DNA from: Limnohabitans sp. 2KL-17
Lineage (GTDB): Bacteria > Pseudomonadota > Gammaproteobacteria > Burkholderiales > Burkholderiaceae_C
DNA length: 64,000 nt
NCBI RefSeq assembly: GCF_003063415.1
Contig: NZ_NESK01000001.1
Coordinates: 62,001-126,000 of the forward strand
Reading direction: 5' to 3'
The notes beneath the pieces are model-generated. The model saw only the letters and a list, made by a program, of their open reading frames with translations, made no database searches and was not told the origin of the DNA. Shown here one piece after another: positions 1-12,342 of this stretch (the stretch's first letter is position 1; the number at the start of each line of letters is the position of its first letter). The translations under genes and the position numbers were made by a program.

Positions 1-167
1 GGGTTTCCTGGCGGGCGGCGGCCTTCGATCGCCCGGCCAGTTTGCCTCGCTACTACCAGCCTGAGGCTTTGGTAACCACGGTCTGGTGGTCCAAGTCGAC
101 CAACGCCACGCCCGTCTCGTCGGGCAGTGCATCGACCACCCATGCTGTCGTCAAGAAAGGCCCTTGA
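1..167 (+). CDS. yejA: YejA-like solute-binding protein, C-terminal end (partial)
   Basis: Open frame entering from the left edge and stopping at TGA 165-167. About 54 residues remain, including AAFDRPASLPRYYQPEALVT followed by a Trp-Trp pair, which resembles the C-terminal end of family 5 periplasmic solute-binding proteins of the YejA type. The next gene, yejB, starts 3 bases after the stop, so this is the first visible gene of a yejABEF-type operon. In that system the protein would bind a peptide or peptide-like substrate in the periplasm and hand it to the permease. Identification rests on the short tail plus the operon position; the N-terminal part lies outside the window. Confidence 0.75.
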   Translation, partial: VSWRAAAFDRPASLPRYYQPEALVTTVWWSKSTNATPVSSGSASTTHAVVKKGP

Positions 168-170
168 CCG

Positions 171-1208
171 ATGTTGTCCTATATTTTCAAACGCTTGATG
201 CTGATGATCCCGACATTGTTCGGGGTGTTGTTGATGACCTTTGTGGTCATTCAGTTTGTGCCGGGGGGGCCCGTCGAGCAAATGGTCGCGCAGTTGCAAG
301 GACGAGACACCGGCGGTGAGGGGGCGGCTGCCGCGGGAAGCGGTTACCGGGGGCGACAGGGGGTGGATGCTGCTCGCATTGCCGAGATCAAAACCCTCTA
401 CGGGTTTGACAAGCCTCCCGTCGAGCGTTTCTGGATGATGCTCAAACAGTTTGTTCAATTCGACTTGGGTAAAAGTTTCTTCTACCCCAAAGACGTCTGG
501 AGTCTCATCAAGGAAAAACTGCCCGTCTCGATCAGCCTTGGACTGTGGACATTTTTTCTCAGCTACCTGGTGTCGGTGCCTTTGGGCATTGCCAAGGCGG
601 TGCGGGCAGGCAGCCGTTTTGACACGCTGACTAGTCTGCTGGTTTTGCTCGGTTATGCGATTCCAGGCTTCGTGCTGGGTGTGGCATTGCTGGTGATTTT
701 TGGTGGGCAGCTGCAATGGTTTCCTCTGCGCGGACTGACCTCGTCCAACTGGGATCAGCTCAGCTGGAGTGCCAAAGTGCTTGATTATTTGTGGCACATT
801 GCCTTGCCGGTCACGGCCAGCGTGCTGGGCTCCTTTGCGGTCATCACCATGCTGACCAAGAACGCGTTTCTGGAGGAAATCCGCAAGCAATACGTTTTGA
901 CGGCTCGCGCCAAAGGGCTGAGCGAAAACCGTGTGCTGTATCGCCATGTCATGCGCAATGCGCTGATTCCACTGGTGACCGGATTTCCTGCGGCTTTTAT
1001 CGGTGCTTTTTTCACGGGCTCATTGCTTATAGAAACCCTGTTCTCGCTCGACGGTCTGGGTTTACTCAGTTACGAGTCGGTGATCCGGCGCGATTACCCC
1101 GTGGTCCTGGGCACCCTGTATTTGTTCACGCTGATGGGTCTGTTCACCAAACTTGTCAGCGATCTTTGTTATGTGTGGGTCGACCCCCGTGTGAAGTTCG
1201 ACAAATGA
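171..1208 (+). CDS. yejB: ABC transporter permease YejB
   Basis: 345-residue inner-membrane permease of the binding-protein-dependent transport family. The first membrane segment covers about residues 9-30, followed by a periplasmic insertion with the Gly/Arg-rich stretch that YejB proteins carry. Further hydrophobic segments fill residues 120-330, and the cytoplasmic EAA-type loop (RAKGLSENRVLYRHVMRNA) that docks onto the ATPase is near residues 244-262. The ATG at 171 follows the yejA stop by 3 bases. The stop overlaps the yejE start (ATGA at 1205-1208), which implies translational coupling. With YejE it should form the membrane channel of a YejABEF peptide importer (microcin C-like peptides in E. 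coli, by family knowledge). Confidence 0.93.
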   Translation: MLSYIFKRLMLMIPTLFGVLLMTFVVIQFVPGGPVEQMVAQLQGRDTGGEGAAAAGSGYRGRQGVDAARIAEIKTLYGFDKPPVERFWMMLKQFVQFDLGKSFFYPKDVWSLIKEKLPVSISLGLWTFFLSYLVSVPLGIAKAVRAGSRFDTLTSLLVLLGYAIPGFVLGVALLVIFGGQLQWFPLRGLTSSNWDQLSWSAKVLDYLWHIALPVTASVLGSFAVITMLTKNAFLEEIRKQYVLTARAKGLSENRVLYRHVMRNALIPLVTGFPAAFIGAFFTGSLLIETLFSLDGLGLLSYESVIRRDYPVVLGTLYLFTLMGLFTKLVSDLCYVWVDPRVKFDK

Positions 1209-2260
1209 CACCCTTGCCATCTGCTGTTTTTCTGCCTCAGGTCTCGCCATCGACCCGAGCCTGGCTTCGCTTCAAGCGCAACCGACTCGGTTTTGTAAGC
1301 CTCGTCGTTTTTGTGATCTTGTTCGTGATGAGTCTTGGTGCCGAGTTTTTGTCCAACGACAAACCCCTGATCGTGCGCTTTCAGGGGCAATGGTATGCAC
1401 CGGTGGTGCAGACGCTGCCTGAAAAAGTCTTTGGTGGTGATTTCGAAACCCCTGCCGACTACCTCGACCCCTTTATTCAGCAGCAATTGAACAAGGACGG
1501 CAACTGGGCATTGCAAGCCCCAAACCCCTACCACCACGGCACGCTCGATTACTTTGCCCCTTTGCCCAACCCGGCGCCACCCACTTCGCGCAATTTGCTG
1601 GGGACCGATGACCGGGGCCGGGATGTGCTGGCCCGATTGATCTACGGTTTCAGGGTGTCGGTGCTTTTTGCTTTGGCGCTGACGCTTTTTGGCGTGTTGT
1701 TAGGTGTTTTGACTGGCGCGATACAGGGGTTTTTTGCAGGCAAAACTGATTTGGTTTTGCAGCGTTTTATTGAAATTTGGGGTGCCATGCCCGAGTTGTA
1801 CCTGCTGATCATCTTCTCTGCAGTGTTCGAGCCCAGTGTGGGATTGTTGCTTGTACTGCTGAGTCTGTTTGGCTGGATGGGCTTGTCCGACTATGTGCGG
1901 GCAGAGTTTTTGCGCAACCGCCAGCTCGATTACGTCAAGTCAGCCCGTGCCTTGGGTTTGGGACATTGGCAAATCATCTGGCGCCATGTCTTGCCCAACA
2001 GCATGACCCCGGTGGTGACTTTTTTGCCATTCCGAATGAGTGGCGCTATTTTGGCTCTGACCTCGCTCGATTTCCTGGGCCTGGGCGTGCCGCCCGGCAC
2101 GCCATCTTTGGGTGAATTGCTGGCCCAGGGCAAGAACAACATCGACGCCTGGTGGATTTCCATCTCCACCTTTGGCGTGTTGGTGCTGACCCTTCTTCTG
2201 CTGACATTCATGGGCGATGCGCTGCGCGATGCGTTGGACCCCAGGAAGCTTGACTTATGA
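1205..2260 (+). CDS. yejE: ABC transporter permease YejE
   Basis: 351-residue permease, partner of YejB. The frame is open further upstream, but the ATG at 1205 overlapping the yejB stop is the sensible start (MTPLPSAVFLPQV). It has one membrane segment near residues 30-50 and then a large periplasmic region with the YejE-typical NLLGTDDRGRDVLARLIYGF motif that precedes the permease core. The EAA loop (SARALGLGHWQIIWRHVLPN) is near residues 248-267. The gene ends in an ATGA overlap with the ATPase gene. Its role is the second half of the inner-membrane channel for oligopeptide uptake. Confidence 0.93.
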   Translation: MTPLPSAVFLPQVSPSTRAWLRFKRNRLGFVSLVVFVILFVMSLGAEFLSNDKPLIVRFQGQWYAPVVQTLPEKVFGGDFETPADYLDPFIQQQLNKDGNWALQAPNPYHHGTLDYFAPLPNPAPPTSRNLLGTDDRGRDVLARLIYGFRVSVLFALALTLFGVLLGVLTGAIQGFFAGKTDLVLQRFIEIWGAMPELYLLIIFSAVFEPSVGLLLVLLSLFGWMGLSDYVRAEFLRNRQLDYVKSARALGLGHWQIIWRHVLPNSMTPVVTFLPFRMSGAILALTSLDFLGLGVPPGTPSLGELLAQGKNNIDAWWISISTFGVLVLTLLLLTFMGDALRDALDPRKLDL

Positions 2261-3873
2261 ACAAGGTCACGGTTCAGCCGGCCTTGCTGGAATTGAAAGA
2301 CCTGCGCGTTGCTTTCGCCGGGCAATCGGTGGTGCATGGCGTCAACCTGAGTATTCAGTCGGGCGAGCGTGTGGCCCTGGTCGGCGAGTCGGGTTCTGGC
2401 AAGTCGGTCACAGCTCTGTCGATCTTGCGTTTGCTGGAGTCGGCCCAACTCAGTGGTCAGGTGCTTTGGCAGGGGCGCGACCTCCTGCGGCAACCACTGG
2501 CCGAGATGCAGCGTATTCGTGGCGATGAGATCGCGATGATTTTTCAGGAGCCGATGACCGCGCTGAACCCTTTGATGACGGTGGGTCAGCAGATATCGGA
2601 AGTTCTTCAGCTCAAAAAAGGGCAGGCCAGGCGCGATGCAGATGAGCGATCGGTGCACTTGCTGTCCGAAACCGGCATCGATGACCCGCAGCGAAGGTTC
2701 GGCGCTTACCCCCATCAACTGTCGGGGGGGCAACGTCAGCGCGCCATGATGGCCGTGGCTTTGGCCTCAGAGCCCAAACTTTTGTTGGCCGACGAGCCCA
2801 CCACGGCGCTGGATGCCACTTTGCGCCTGCAAATGCTGAGCTTGCTGTCAGAGTTGCAGCGGAAAACGGGCATGGCTGTGCTGTTGATCACCCACGATCT
2901 GGCCTTGGTTCGTCACTTTGCTGACCGGGTGGCCGTCATGGAAAAAGGGCACCTTGTGGAGCAGGGCGCCTTGACCGCTGTATTCACGCAGCCGCAGCAC
3001 GCTTACACCCGAAAACTGCTTGACAGTCGACCAAGCCGGGACGGATTGGTGCCAGCCGATGGCACCTCAAAACCCCGCCCCTTGCTGGAAGCCAAAGGCC
3101 TTCAGGTTCGTTATCCTATGGCGACACCCGGATTTCGGGGCTGGTTTCGTCAACACCATTTCACGGCCCTGTATGGTGCAGATTTCAGCATCGCGCCGGG
3201 AACCACCTTGGGGGTCATGGGCGAGTCGGGTTCGGGTAAGTCCAGTTTGGCGCAAGCTGTATTGGGCCTGATCCCCTTTGAAGGGGTATTGTCTTTCGAG
3301 GGCCAAACCTGGCAAAACTCGCCTGCGCGTGACAAAGCCCTGCGCCAACGTGTTCAGGTGGTTTTTCAGGATCCCTATGGCAGTCTTTCGCCACGCATGA
3401 CCGTGGGAGAAATCGTTTCTGAGGGACTTCGATTGCACCAGCCAGAGGCGACTGAGCCAGTCATTGAGGCGCGCATTCTGGATACTTTGGCCGAAGTGGG
3501 TTTGAACAGCGCCGATTTTCCCGATTTGCTCAACCGATACCCCCATGCCTTTTCGGGTGGACAGCGCCAACGCATCGCTTTGGCGCGTGCACTGGTTGTC
3601 AACCCGGATTTGTTGGTTTTGGACGAGCCCACCAGTGCGTTGGATGTGACTGTACAAAAACAAATTTTGAAATTACTTCAGGATTTACAAACGAAACATG
3701 GCGTGGCTTATTTGGTGATCACGCACGATATCGATGTTTTGAGGGCCATGGCCCACCAAGTGATGGTGCTGCAAGCGGGGCAAGTCGTTGAGGCAGGCTC
3801 AGCCGAGCAGGTGCTGTACCAACCAAGCCACGCCTACACCCGCAGCTTGCTTTCGGCCTTCCCGGATGAGTGA
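2257..3873 (+). CDS. yejF: Dual ATP-binding subunit YejF
   Basis: 538-residue ABC ATPase carrying two complete nucleotide-binding domains in one chain, as YejF and related dipeptide-transport ATPases do. The first domain has Walker A GESGSGKS at residues 43-50, an LSGGQRQR signature near 154 and Walker B LLLADEPTTAL. The second repeats the set: Walker A GESGSGKS near 325, FSGGQRQR signature and LLVLDEPTSAL. OppD/F-type C-terminal segments (QPQHAYTRKLL, QPSHAYTRSLL) follow each domain. It energises import through YejB/YejE and is the last gene of the operon. The ATGA start overlaps yejE. Confidence 0.94.
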   Translation: MNKVTVQPALLELKDLRVAFAGQSVVHGVNLSIQSGERVALVGESGSGKSVTALSILRLLESAQLSGQVLWQGRDLLRQPLAEMQRIRGDEIAMIFQEPMTALNPLMTVGQQISEVLQLKKGQARRDADERSVHLLSETGIDDPQRRFGAYPHQLSGGQRQRAMMAVALASEPKLLLADEPTTALDATLRLQMLSLLSELQRKTGMAVLLITHDLALVRHFADRVAVMEKGHLVEQGALTAVFTQPQHAYTRKLLDSRPSRDGLVPADGTSKPRPLLEAKGLQVRYPMATPGFRGWFRQHHFTALYGADFSIAPGTTLGVMGESGSGKSSLAQAVLGLIPFEGVLSFEGQTWQNSPARDKALRQRVQVVFQDPYGSLSPRMTVGEIVSEGLRLHQPEATEPVIEARILDTLAEVGLNSADFPDLLNRYPHAFSGGQRQRIALARALVVNPDLLVLDEPTSALDVTVQKQILKLLQDLQTKHGVAYLVITHDIDVLRAMAHQVMVLQAGQVVEAGSAEQVLYQPSHAYTRSLLSAFPDE

Positions 3874-3960
3874 GCAGATTCACAGGAAGCCGGGCTTGGT
3901 TTTCCTTAGAAATCACACACTTAGAACGTTTTTCGGCTAGAATACCGGCTTCACGACCAA

Positions 3961-3990
3961 ACGGGCGGGTTTTCACCGCCCGTTTTTTTT
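3961..3990 (+). terminator. Strong hairpin with T-tract between yejF and rimP
   Basis: ACGGGCGG (3961-3968) pairs with CCGCCCGT (3976-3983) around a 7-base loop and is followed by a run of T to 3990. It can end the yej operon. A -10-like TAGAAT lies at 3938-3943, upstream of the hairpin, without a clear -35. If that promoter is real, the hairpin sits in the leader of the rimP-nusA operon and could act as an attenuator. Both readings fit the sequence. Confidence 0.85.
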
Positions 3991-4027
3991 GGGTCTTACT
4001 TTTTTAACGTTGATATTTCGAAGCTCT

Positions 4028-4591
4028 GTGGCATTACAGCAAATTGTTCAAGAAACCGTGACTGGACTGGGTTATGACCTGGTCGAGATTGACCGCACAG
4101 CGGGCGGTTTGTTGCGCATCACCATCGACTGGCTCTGGCAACCGGGCTCCGAGCTCTTTATCAATGTGGAAGACTGCGAAAAAGTCAACCGACAGTTGCA
4201 GTTTGCCCTGGAAGTCGACGGGATCGAATACAACAGACTTGAGGTCTCATCCCCAGGCATTGACCGCCCATTGCGGCATGAAAAAGATTTTGAACGTTTT
4301 GTGGGTGAGTTGATTGACGTCACCCTCAAGGCGCCGATGGGTGACAGTGCTGGTGGTTTGGTGAGTGCCAGCCGCAAGAAATTTCGTGGCACCCTGGAGA
4401 GAACGGCCAATGAAGAAGGCTGGCAAATCGTCTGGAGCGATGCGCCTGCTGTCAAGCCGGGTCAAAGGATCAGTAAAAAAAGAGTCCCTGCGCCCTTGCA
4501 TGCGCTGGGTTTCACATTAGATGAGTTGCGCGAGGCCCGTTTGGCGCCCGTGGTGGATTTCAAAGGGCGAAAGCCAAAGGTTGAAGCCTGA
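4028..4591 (+). CDS. rimP: Ribosome maturation factor RimP
   Basis: 187 residues from GTG 4028 (MALQQIVQETVTGLGYDLVE). The frame is open to a TTG at 3989, but that start lies in the terminator T-tract, so GTG 4028 is preferred. It shows the RimP pattern: N-terminal domain with GYDLVEIDRTAGGLLRITID, then CEKVNRQLQFALEV and the hallmark YNRLEVSSPGIDRPLRHEKD, followed by the SH3-like C-terminal domain. It assists 30S subunit maturation. It heads the conserved rimP-nusA-infB-rbfA-truB cluster; the 71 bases to nusA contain no evident terminator. Confidence 0.92.
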   Translation: MALQQIVQETVTGLGYDLVEIDRTAGGLLRITIDWLWQPGSELFINVEDCEKVNRQLQFALEVDGIEYNRLEVSSPGIDRPLRHEKDFERFVGELIDVTLKAPMGDSAGGLVSASRKKFRGTLERTANEEGWQIVWSDAPAVKPGQRISKKRVPAPLHALGFTLDELREARLAPVVDFKGRKPKVEA

Positions 4592-4662
4592 CCTGGGTGT
4601 CGGGTTTTGAGCATTTTTATCGGGTCTGAACCGCAGACCCAGTGATACAGGAGAGTCAAGTC

Positions 4663-6147
4663 ATGAATCGCGAAATGTTGATGTTGGTCGAAGCCATCTC
4701 ACGTGAAAAGAACGTTGAGCGCGACGTGGTGTTTGGTGCCGTCGAGGCCGCTTTGGCCCAAGCCACCAAAAAGCTGTATTCCGGCGAAGTAGACATCCGG
4801 GTTGCTGTGGACCGCGACAGCGGCAGTTACGAAACTTTCCGCCGCTGGCACGTGGTTCCCGATGAGGCCGGCCTTCAGTTGCCTGAGCAGGAAATCCTGC
4901 TGTTTGAAGCCAAAGAGCAGATTCCCGACGTCGAAGTCGACGAGTACATCGAAGAGCCAATCGAGTCCTTGCCCATCGGCCGCATCGGGGCCATGGCCGC
5001 CAAGCAGGTCATCCTCCAAAAAATTCGCGATGCTGAACGCGAAATGTTGCTCAACGACTTCATGTCGCGTGGTGAGAAGATTTTTGTCGGCACTGTCAAA
5101 CGCATGGACAAGGGCGACATCATCTGCGAGGCTGGGCGCATCGAAGGCCGTCTGCGTCGCAGCGAAATGATTCCGAAGGAAAACTTGCGCAGCGGAGACC
5201 GTGTGCGCGCCATGATCATGGAAGTCGATCTGACTTTGCGCGGCGCCCCCATCCTGCTGTCTCGTTCGGCACCCGAGTTCATGATCGAACTCTTCCGCCA
5301 GGAAGTGCCCGAAATTGAACAAGGCTTGCTGGAAATCAAAACCTGTGCCCGTGACCCAGGTTCGCGCGCCAAGATCGCTGTGTTGTCGCATGACAAGCGC
5401 GTGGACCCGATCGGCACCTGTGTCGGTGTGCGCGGAACCCGTGTCAATGCCGTGACCAACGAACTGGCTGGTGAGCGCGTGGACATCGTTTTGTGGAGCG
5501 AGGACCCAGCCCAGTTTGTGATCGGTGCCTTGGCCCCTGCCAATGTTCAATCCATCGTGGTGGACGAAGAAAAGCATGCCATGGATGTGGTGGTGGACGA
5601 AGAGAACCTTGCGATTGCGATTGGACGTGGCGGTCAAAATGTGCGCTTGGCTTCCGACCTGACCGGCTGGAAAATCAACATCATGGATGCTGCTGAGTCT
5701 GCCCAGAAGCAGGCCGAAGAATCCACGGGCATTCGTCAGTTGTTCATGGAAAAGCTGGATGTCGACCAGGAAATTGCCGATATTTTGATCGGTGAAGGCT
5801 TCACCAGCCTGGAAGAAGTGGCTTACGTGCCGATCCAGGAAATGCTGGAGATCGAAAGCTTCGACGAAGACACCGTCAACGAATTGCGCACGCGCGCTAA
5901 AGACGCGTTGTTGACCCTTGAAATCGCACGTGAAGAGAGCGTCGAAGACGTCTCTCAAGACCTGCGTGACCTGCCAGGCTTGACGCCTGAGCTTATTTCT
6001 AAGCTGGTCGAAGCGGGTATTCAAACCCGTGACGATTTGGCTGACTTGGCCACCGATGAACTGACTGACATCACTGCTCAATCAGCCGAAGAGGCGACCG
6101 TCTTGATCATGAAAGCCCGCGAACATTGGTTCGCTGGCCAGGCCTGA
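4663..6147 (+). CDS. nusA: Transcription termination/antitermination factor NusA
   Basis: 494 residues from ATG 4663, preceded by AGGAGA about 8 bases upstream; an in-frame ATG at 4642 has no comparable site. Domains in order: N-terminal RNA-polymerase-binding domain ([20 protein letters not shown]), S1 domain around residues 135-200, KH domains ([17 protein letters not shown] and [16 protein letters not shown]), then two C-terminal acidic helix-hairpin repeats. The length matches long proteobacterial NusA. It binds RNA polymerase and nascent RNA and controls pausing, termination and antitermination. Its place between rimP and infB is the conserved one. Confidence 0.96.
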   Translation: MNREMLMLVEAISREKNVERDVVFGAVEAALAQATKKLYSGEVDIRVAVDRDSGSYETFRRWHVVPDEAGLQLPEQEILLFEAKEQIPDVEVDEYIEEPIESLPIGRIGAMAAKQVILQKIRDAEREMLLNDFMSRGEKIFVGTVKRMDKGDIICEAGRIEGRLRRSEMIPKENLRSGDRVRAMIMEVDLTLRGAPILLSRSAPEFMIELFRQEVPEIEQGLLEIKTCARDPGSRAKIAVLSHDKRVDPIGTCVGVRGTRVNAVTNELAGERVDIVLWSEDPAQFVIGALAPANVQSIVVDEEKHAMDVVVDEENLAIAIGRGGQNVRLASDLTGWKINIMDAAESAQKQAEESTGIRQLFMEKLDVDQEIADILIGEGFTSLEEVAYVPIQEMLEIESFDEDTVNELRTRAKDALLTLEIAREESVEDVSQDLRDLPGLTPELISKLVEAGIQTRDDLADLATDELTDITAQSAEEATVLIMKAREHWFAGQA

Positions 6148-6173
6148 AGTCTGATGGAGACTTGAACAAAATT

Positions 6174-9140
6174 ATGTCCAGTACCACTGTTGCAGAGTTC
6201 GCCAATGAACTCAAAAAATCTGCCGATGTCTTGCTCGATCAATTGCGATCAGCGGGCGTTGCCAAAACCTCGGACAGCGATACGCTGAACGATGCTGACA
6301 AGCAAAAATTGCTCAGCTACCTGCAAGCCAGCCACGGCACTGTCACAGCAGACAGAAAAAAAATAACCCTGGTGAAAAAATCCACCAGTGAGATCAAGCA
6401 AGCTGATGCGTCCGGCAAAGCCCGCACAATTCAGGTGGAGGTGCGTAAAAAGCGCACGCTGATCAAGCGCGACGATGAGCCTGTGGCCCAGGTCGAAGAA
6501 CCCGTGATCGATCACGCCGATCTGGCGCGACGAGAAGAAGAAGCCCGCCGCCAAGCCGAATTGATCAGTCGCCAGGAAGAGGAGTTGGCCGAAAAACGAC
6601 GCTTGCGCGAAGCACAAGAGGCTCAAGAGCGCTCCGATTTGGCCGCCCAGGAGTCCAAGGCCCGCGCTGAAGTCCAGGCACTGGCCGAAGCAGCCGCTTT
6701 GGCCGCCGGACAGGCTGCGCCTGCCAAGCCCCAGTTGAGCCGTGAAGACCGTGAGCAAATTGGCCGCGCTGAGGCAGCCAGCATCAATGCCGCATCGCAG
6801 ACTAAAACTGCTGCAGTCGTGCCCGCTGAGAACCTTGTTGCCAATCAGATTGCACAGGCTGCAGAAGCTGCTGCTGCCAAAGCCAAAGACGAACAAGCCG
6901 TCCGAGAGGCGGCTGCACAAAAAGCGGCAGCCGCTTCAAAGGCCAAAGCCGACGAGGAAACCGCCCGCGCCTTGGATCTGGATTCGCGCCGCCGCAAGGC
7001 TTTGGCCGAGGCCGAAGCCATCCGCACCATGATGAATGCACCCAAGAAGGTGTTGGTGGCCAAGAAGGAAGAGCCCAAGATTGAAGCAAAAGCCGCTGTC
7101 AAAGGCACTTTGCACAAGCCTGCAGGAACACCTGCACCCGGCGCACGCGCAGCTGCGGCTCAAGCCGCCGCACCATCGGCGCCAGGTGGTAACAAAGAAG
7201 TCAAATCTGCCAAGCTGTCTTCCAGCTGGGCCGGTGATCCAGCCAAAAAGAAAGCCATTCCCACCCGTGGCGACACCAGTGGTGGCGTGGGTCGCAACAA
7301 CTGGCGCACCGGACCACGTGGTCGCCGAGGCAATGAACGCGACCGCGATGACTCGCACGCTCAGCAAGCCCCGGCGGAAGTGCGTGTACTTGAAGTGCAT
7401 GTCCCTGAAACCATCACAGTCGCTGAGTTGGCGCACAAGATGGCGATCAAGGCTTCTGAGGTCATCAAGCACTTGATGAAAATCGGCCTGATGGCCACCA
7501 TGAACCAACCGTTGGACCAGGACACCGCCATGATCGTGGTGGAGGAAATGGGCCACAAGGCGGTGATTGCAGCATTGGATGATCCCGAAGCTTTCACCGA
7601 CGACGAAGTGTCGGATCAACAGGCTGAATCGCTCCCGCGTGCGCCTGTGGTCACCGTCATGGGTCACGTTGACCATGGCAAGACATCTTTGCTCGACTAC
7701 ATCCGACGCGCCAAAGTCGCCTCGGGTGAGTCCGGTGGCATCACGCAGCATATTGGCGCTTATCACGTCGAAACACCTCGTGGCATGATTTCCTTTTTGG
7801 ATACACCCGGACACGAGGCCTTCACGGCCATGCGTGCGCGTGGTGCACAAGCCACCGACATCGTCATCCTTGTGGTGGCGGGTGACGACGGTGTGATGCC
7901 CCAGACCAAAGAAGCCATCAAGCATGCCAAGGCAGCGGGTGTGCCCATCGTGGTCGCCATCAACAAGATGGACAAGCCCGACGCCAACATTGAGCGTGTG
8001 CGCAGCGAGCTGATTGCTGAAGAAGTCGTGCCCGAAGAATTTGGCGGCGATGCACCCTTCGTGTCTGTTTCGGCCAAAACCGGCATGGGCATCGACACTT
8101 TGCTGGAACAAGTGCTTCTGCAAGCTGAAGTGCTAGAGCTCAAAGCGCCAGTGAAAGCTGCTGCCAAGGGCCTGGTCATCGAGGCACGACTGGACAAGGG
8201 CCGTGGACCTGTAGCCACCATCCTGGTGCAGTCGGGCACTTTGAACACTGGGGATGTGGTGCTTGCGGGTCAGACTTTTGGCCGTGTGCGTGCCATGCTG
8301 GACGAAAACGGACAGGCGATCAAATCGGCTGGGCCTTCGATTCCGGTTGAAATCCAGGGTTTGACCGAGGTGCCACAAGCCGGTGACGAGTTCATGGTCA
8401 TGAACGATGAGCGTCGTGCCCGTGAGATCGCCACTTACCGTGCAGGAAAGTTCCGCAACACCAAGCTGGCCAAGCAACAAGCGGCCAAGCTCGAAAATAT
8501 GTTCACCGACATATCGGCGGGCGAAATCAAGATGTTGCCCATCATCGTCAAGGCCGATGTGCAGGGCTCGCAAGAAGCCCTGGGCGCTTCCTTGCTCAAG
8601 TTGTCAACCGAAGAAGTCAAAGTTCAACTGGTTTATTCCGGTGTCGGTGGCATCAGCGAGTCTGACATCAACCTGGCGATCGCCTCCAAAGCCATCGTGA
8701 TCGGATTCAACGTGCGAGCCGATGCCGGTGCGCGCAAATTGGCCGAAGGCAATGGGGTTGATATTCATTACTACAACATCATTTATGACGCTGTGGATGA
8801 ACTCAAGGCCGCTATGTCGGGCATGCTGGCTCCAGAGCAACGCGAAGAAATCATGGGTATGGCCGAAATCCGTACTGTGTTCGTGGCGTCGAAAATCGGC
8901 ACTGTGGCGGGTTGTATGGTCACTTCGGGTCAAGTCACTCGAAGCGCCAAATTCCGCCTGCTGCGCGAAAACGTGGTCATCTACACGGGCGAACTCGATT
9001 CGCTCAAGCGCGGTAAGGACGATGTGCGCGAAGTCAAAGAAGGCTTTGAGTGCGGTATCAAGCTCAAGAACTACAACGACATCAAAGAAGGCGATCAACT
9101 CGAATTCTTCGACGTCAAGGAAATCGCGAGAACACTGTAA
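6174..9140 (+). CDS. infB: Translation initiation factor IF-2
   Basis: 988 residues from ATG 6174. The GGAGA upstream is rather far (about 12 bases), and a TTG at 6162 gives a four-residue longer alternative. An IF2 N-terminal domain is followed by a long Ala/Glu/Lys-rich charged linker (about residues 90-330), a second IF2_N module near 415, then the GTPase with G1 [16 protein letters not shown] and NKMD, and the C-terminal initiator-tRNA binding part. The linker explains the large size compared with Gram-positive IF2. It delivers fMet-tRNA to the 30S subunit and promotes subunit joining. Confidence 0.96.
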   Translation: MSSTTVAEFANELKKSADVLLDQLRSAGVAKTSDSDTLNDADKQKLLSYLQASHGTVTADRKKITLVKKSTSEIKQADASGKARTIQVEVRKKRTLIKRDDEPVAQVEEPVIDHADLARREEEARRQAELISRQEEELAEKRRLREAQEAQERSDLAAQESKARAEVQALAEAAALAAGQAAPAKPQLSREDREQIGRAEAASINAASQTKTAAVVPAENLVANQIAQAAEAAAAKAKDEQAVREAAAQKAAAASKAKADEETARALDLDSRRRKALAEAEAIRTMMNAPKKVLVAKKEEPKIEAKAAVKGTLHKPAGTPAPGARAAAAQAAAPSAPGGNKEVKSAKLSSSWAGDPAKKKAIPTRGDTSGGVGRNNWRTGPRGRRGNERDRDDSHAQQAPAEVRVLEVHVPETITVAELAHKMAIKASEVIKHLMKIGLMATMNQPLDQDTAMIVVEEMGHKAVIAALDDPEAFTDDEVSDQQAESLPRAPVVTVMGHVDHGKTSLLDYIRRAKVASGESGGITQHIGAYHVETPRGMISFLDTPGHEAFTAMRARGAQATDIVILVVAGDDGVMPQTKEAIKHAKAAGVPIVVAINKMDKPDANIERVRSELIAEEVVPEEFGGDAPFVSVSAKTGMGIDTLLEQVLLQAEVLELKAPVKAAAKGLVIEARLDKGRGPVATILVQSGTLNTGDVVLAGQTFGRVRAMLDENGQAIKSAGPSIPVEIQGLTEVPQAGDEFMVMNDERRAREIATYRAGKFRNTKLAKQQAAKLENMFTDISAGEIKMLPIIVKADVQGSQEALGASLLKLSTEEVKVQLVYSGVGGISESDINLAIASKAIVIGFNVRADAGARKLAEGNGVDIHYYNIIYDAVDELKAAMSGMLAPEQREEIMGMAEIRTVFVASKIGTVAGCMVTSGQVTRSAKFRLLRENVVIYTGELDSLKRGKDDVREVKEGFECGIKLKNYNDIKEGDQLEFFDVKEIARTL

Positions 9141-9515
9141 ATGGCGCGCAAGAAGCCATCGTCCGTTCCCAACCGCGGGTTTCGCGTAGCCGACCAGATC
9201 CAGCGTGATCTGGCCGAGTTGATCGCACGCGAGTTGAAAGACCCGCGTGTGGGCATGGTCACGATCAATGCGATTGAGGTCACGCCCGATTACGCGCATG
9301 CCAAGGTCTATTTCAGTGTCTTGACGGGCAATCCCGAAGATGCGACTGAGGGATTGAATGCGGCAGCGGGCTTTTTGCGCAATGGTTTGTTCAAGCGTTT
9401 GCACATTCATACCGTGCCGACATTGCATTTTTTGTTCGATCGCACCACCGAGCGTGCGTCCGACATGAATGCATTGATCGCCAAGGCCGTGTCTTCTCGC
9501 GCACAGGAGGACTGA
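9141..9515 (+). CDS. rbfA: 30S ribosome-binding factor RbfA
   Basis: 124 residues, ATG immediately after the infB stop. The KH-like fold signature is visible: [20 protein letters not shown], then [20 protein letters not shown] and the C-terminal [20 protein letters not shown]. It is needed for late 16S rRNA 5'-end maturation and cold adaptation in the family. It overlaps no neighbour; truB starts 3 bases later, so both genes are probably translated from the same message. Confidence 0.95.
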   Translation: MARKKPSSVPNRGFRVADQIQRDLAELIARELKDPRVGMVTINAIEVTPDYAHAKVYFSVLTGNPEDATEGLNAAAGFLRNGLFKRLHIHTVPTLHFLFDRTTERASDMNALIAKAVSSRAQED

Positions 9516-9517
9516 GC

Positions 9518-10498
9518 ATGAACGCGCCTCGCACAAGGGTGCAGCGGCGCCCTGTGCATGGGGTGCTTCTGCTTGACAAACCGCTGGGTCTTTCCAGCAA
9601 CCAGGCTTTGCAAAAAGCCAAGTGGTTGCTGCGCGCTGAGAAAGCAGGGCACACGGGCACATTGGATCCGTTGGCCACGGGTGTGTTGCCATTGTGTTTT
9701 GGAGCAGCCACCAAGTTCAGCCAACAACATCTGGATGCCGACAAAACCTATGAGACCACGGTTCGTTTGGGATTGAAAACGAGCACAGCGGATGCTGAAG
9801 GTGATGTCATTTCCAAGCGTGAAGTGTCATGTACGCCTGGTAGGGTGGTCGAAGTGCTGGACCGGTTCATGGGGCCGATCAGCCAGGTGCCGCCGATGTA
9901 CAGCGCTTTGAAAAAAGACGGCAAGCCCTTGTACGAATATGCCCGTGAGGGTGAAACAGTTGAGCGTGAAGCGCGCAATTTGGTGATTCATGACCTGGAG
10001 TTGCTTGAGATGCAGTTGCAGGGCGATACGCCTTTCTTGCGTTTGCGCGTGCGATGTAGCAAAGGCACCTACATCCGGACACTGGGCGAGGACATCGCTG
10101 AGGCCCTGGGTTGTGGTGGCCACTTGAGCGCTTTGCGCCGTGTGGTCACCGGTCATTTTGATGCTTCACAGTGCGTGTCCCTGGAGCAACTGGAAGCCAT
10201 GCATGAAGACAGGCGTTTGGACGCCTTGTTGCCAGTGGATGTGTTGCTGACCAGCTGTAGTGAGGTTAGCCTGGACAGTGACAACGCTGGCCGTTTTTTG
10301 AGTGGGGTGCGCAGACCTGGCCCCTGGGTTGATTGTGATCAAGTCGTTGTTTATGGAGAACATCCTCGTGCCTTGCTGGGAACAGCACATGTGCATGGCG
10401 GCGAATTGATTCCGGGTCGATTGTTGAGCCCGATTGAAATTCAACAGATTTTGAAAAAATCACCTGCACCCGAGCCATTACTGGCCGAGCAGGTTTAA
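9518..10498 (+). CDS. truB: tRNA pseudouridine(55) synthase TruB
   Basis: 326 residues. N-terminal [18 protein letters not shown] and the catalytic motif [12 protein letters not shown] with the nucleophilic Asp at about residue 50. [19 protein letters not shown] and the [15 protein letters not shown] box also match the TruB family. A PUA-like C-terminal segment occupies roughly residues 250-315. It makes pseudouridine 55 in the T-loop of tRNAs. AGGAGG lies a few bases before the ATG. It is the fifth gene of the rimP operon. Confidence 0.95.
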   Translation: MNAPRTRVQRRPVHGVLLLDKPLGLSSNQALQKAKWLLRAEKAGHTGTLDPLATGVLPLCFGAATKFSQQHLDADKTYETTVRLGLKTSTADAEGDVISKREVSCTPGRVVEVLDRFMGPISQVPPMYSALKKDGKPLYEYAREGETVEREARNLVIHDLELLEMQLQGDTPFLRLRVRCSKGTYIRTLGEDIAEALGCGGHLSALRRVVTGHFDASQCVSLEQLEAMHEDRRLDALLPVDVLLTSCSEVSLDSDNAGRFLSGVRRPGPWVDCDQVVVYGEHPRALLGTAHVHGGELIPGRLLSPIEIQQILKKSPAPEPLLAEQV

Positions 10499-10511
10499 AG
10501 GAAGAGAAAGC

Positions 10512-12329
<1,818 letters not shown>

Positions 12330-12342
12330 TCGGCTGAAAATC

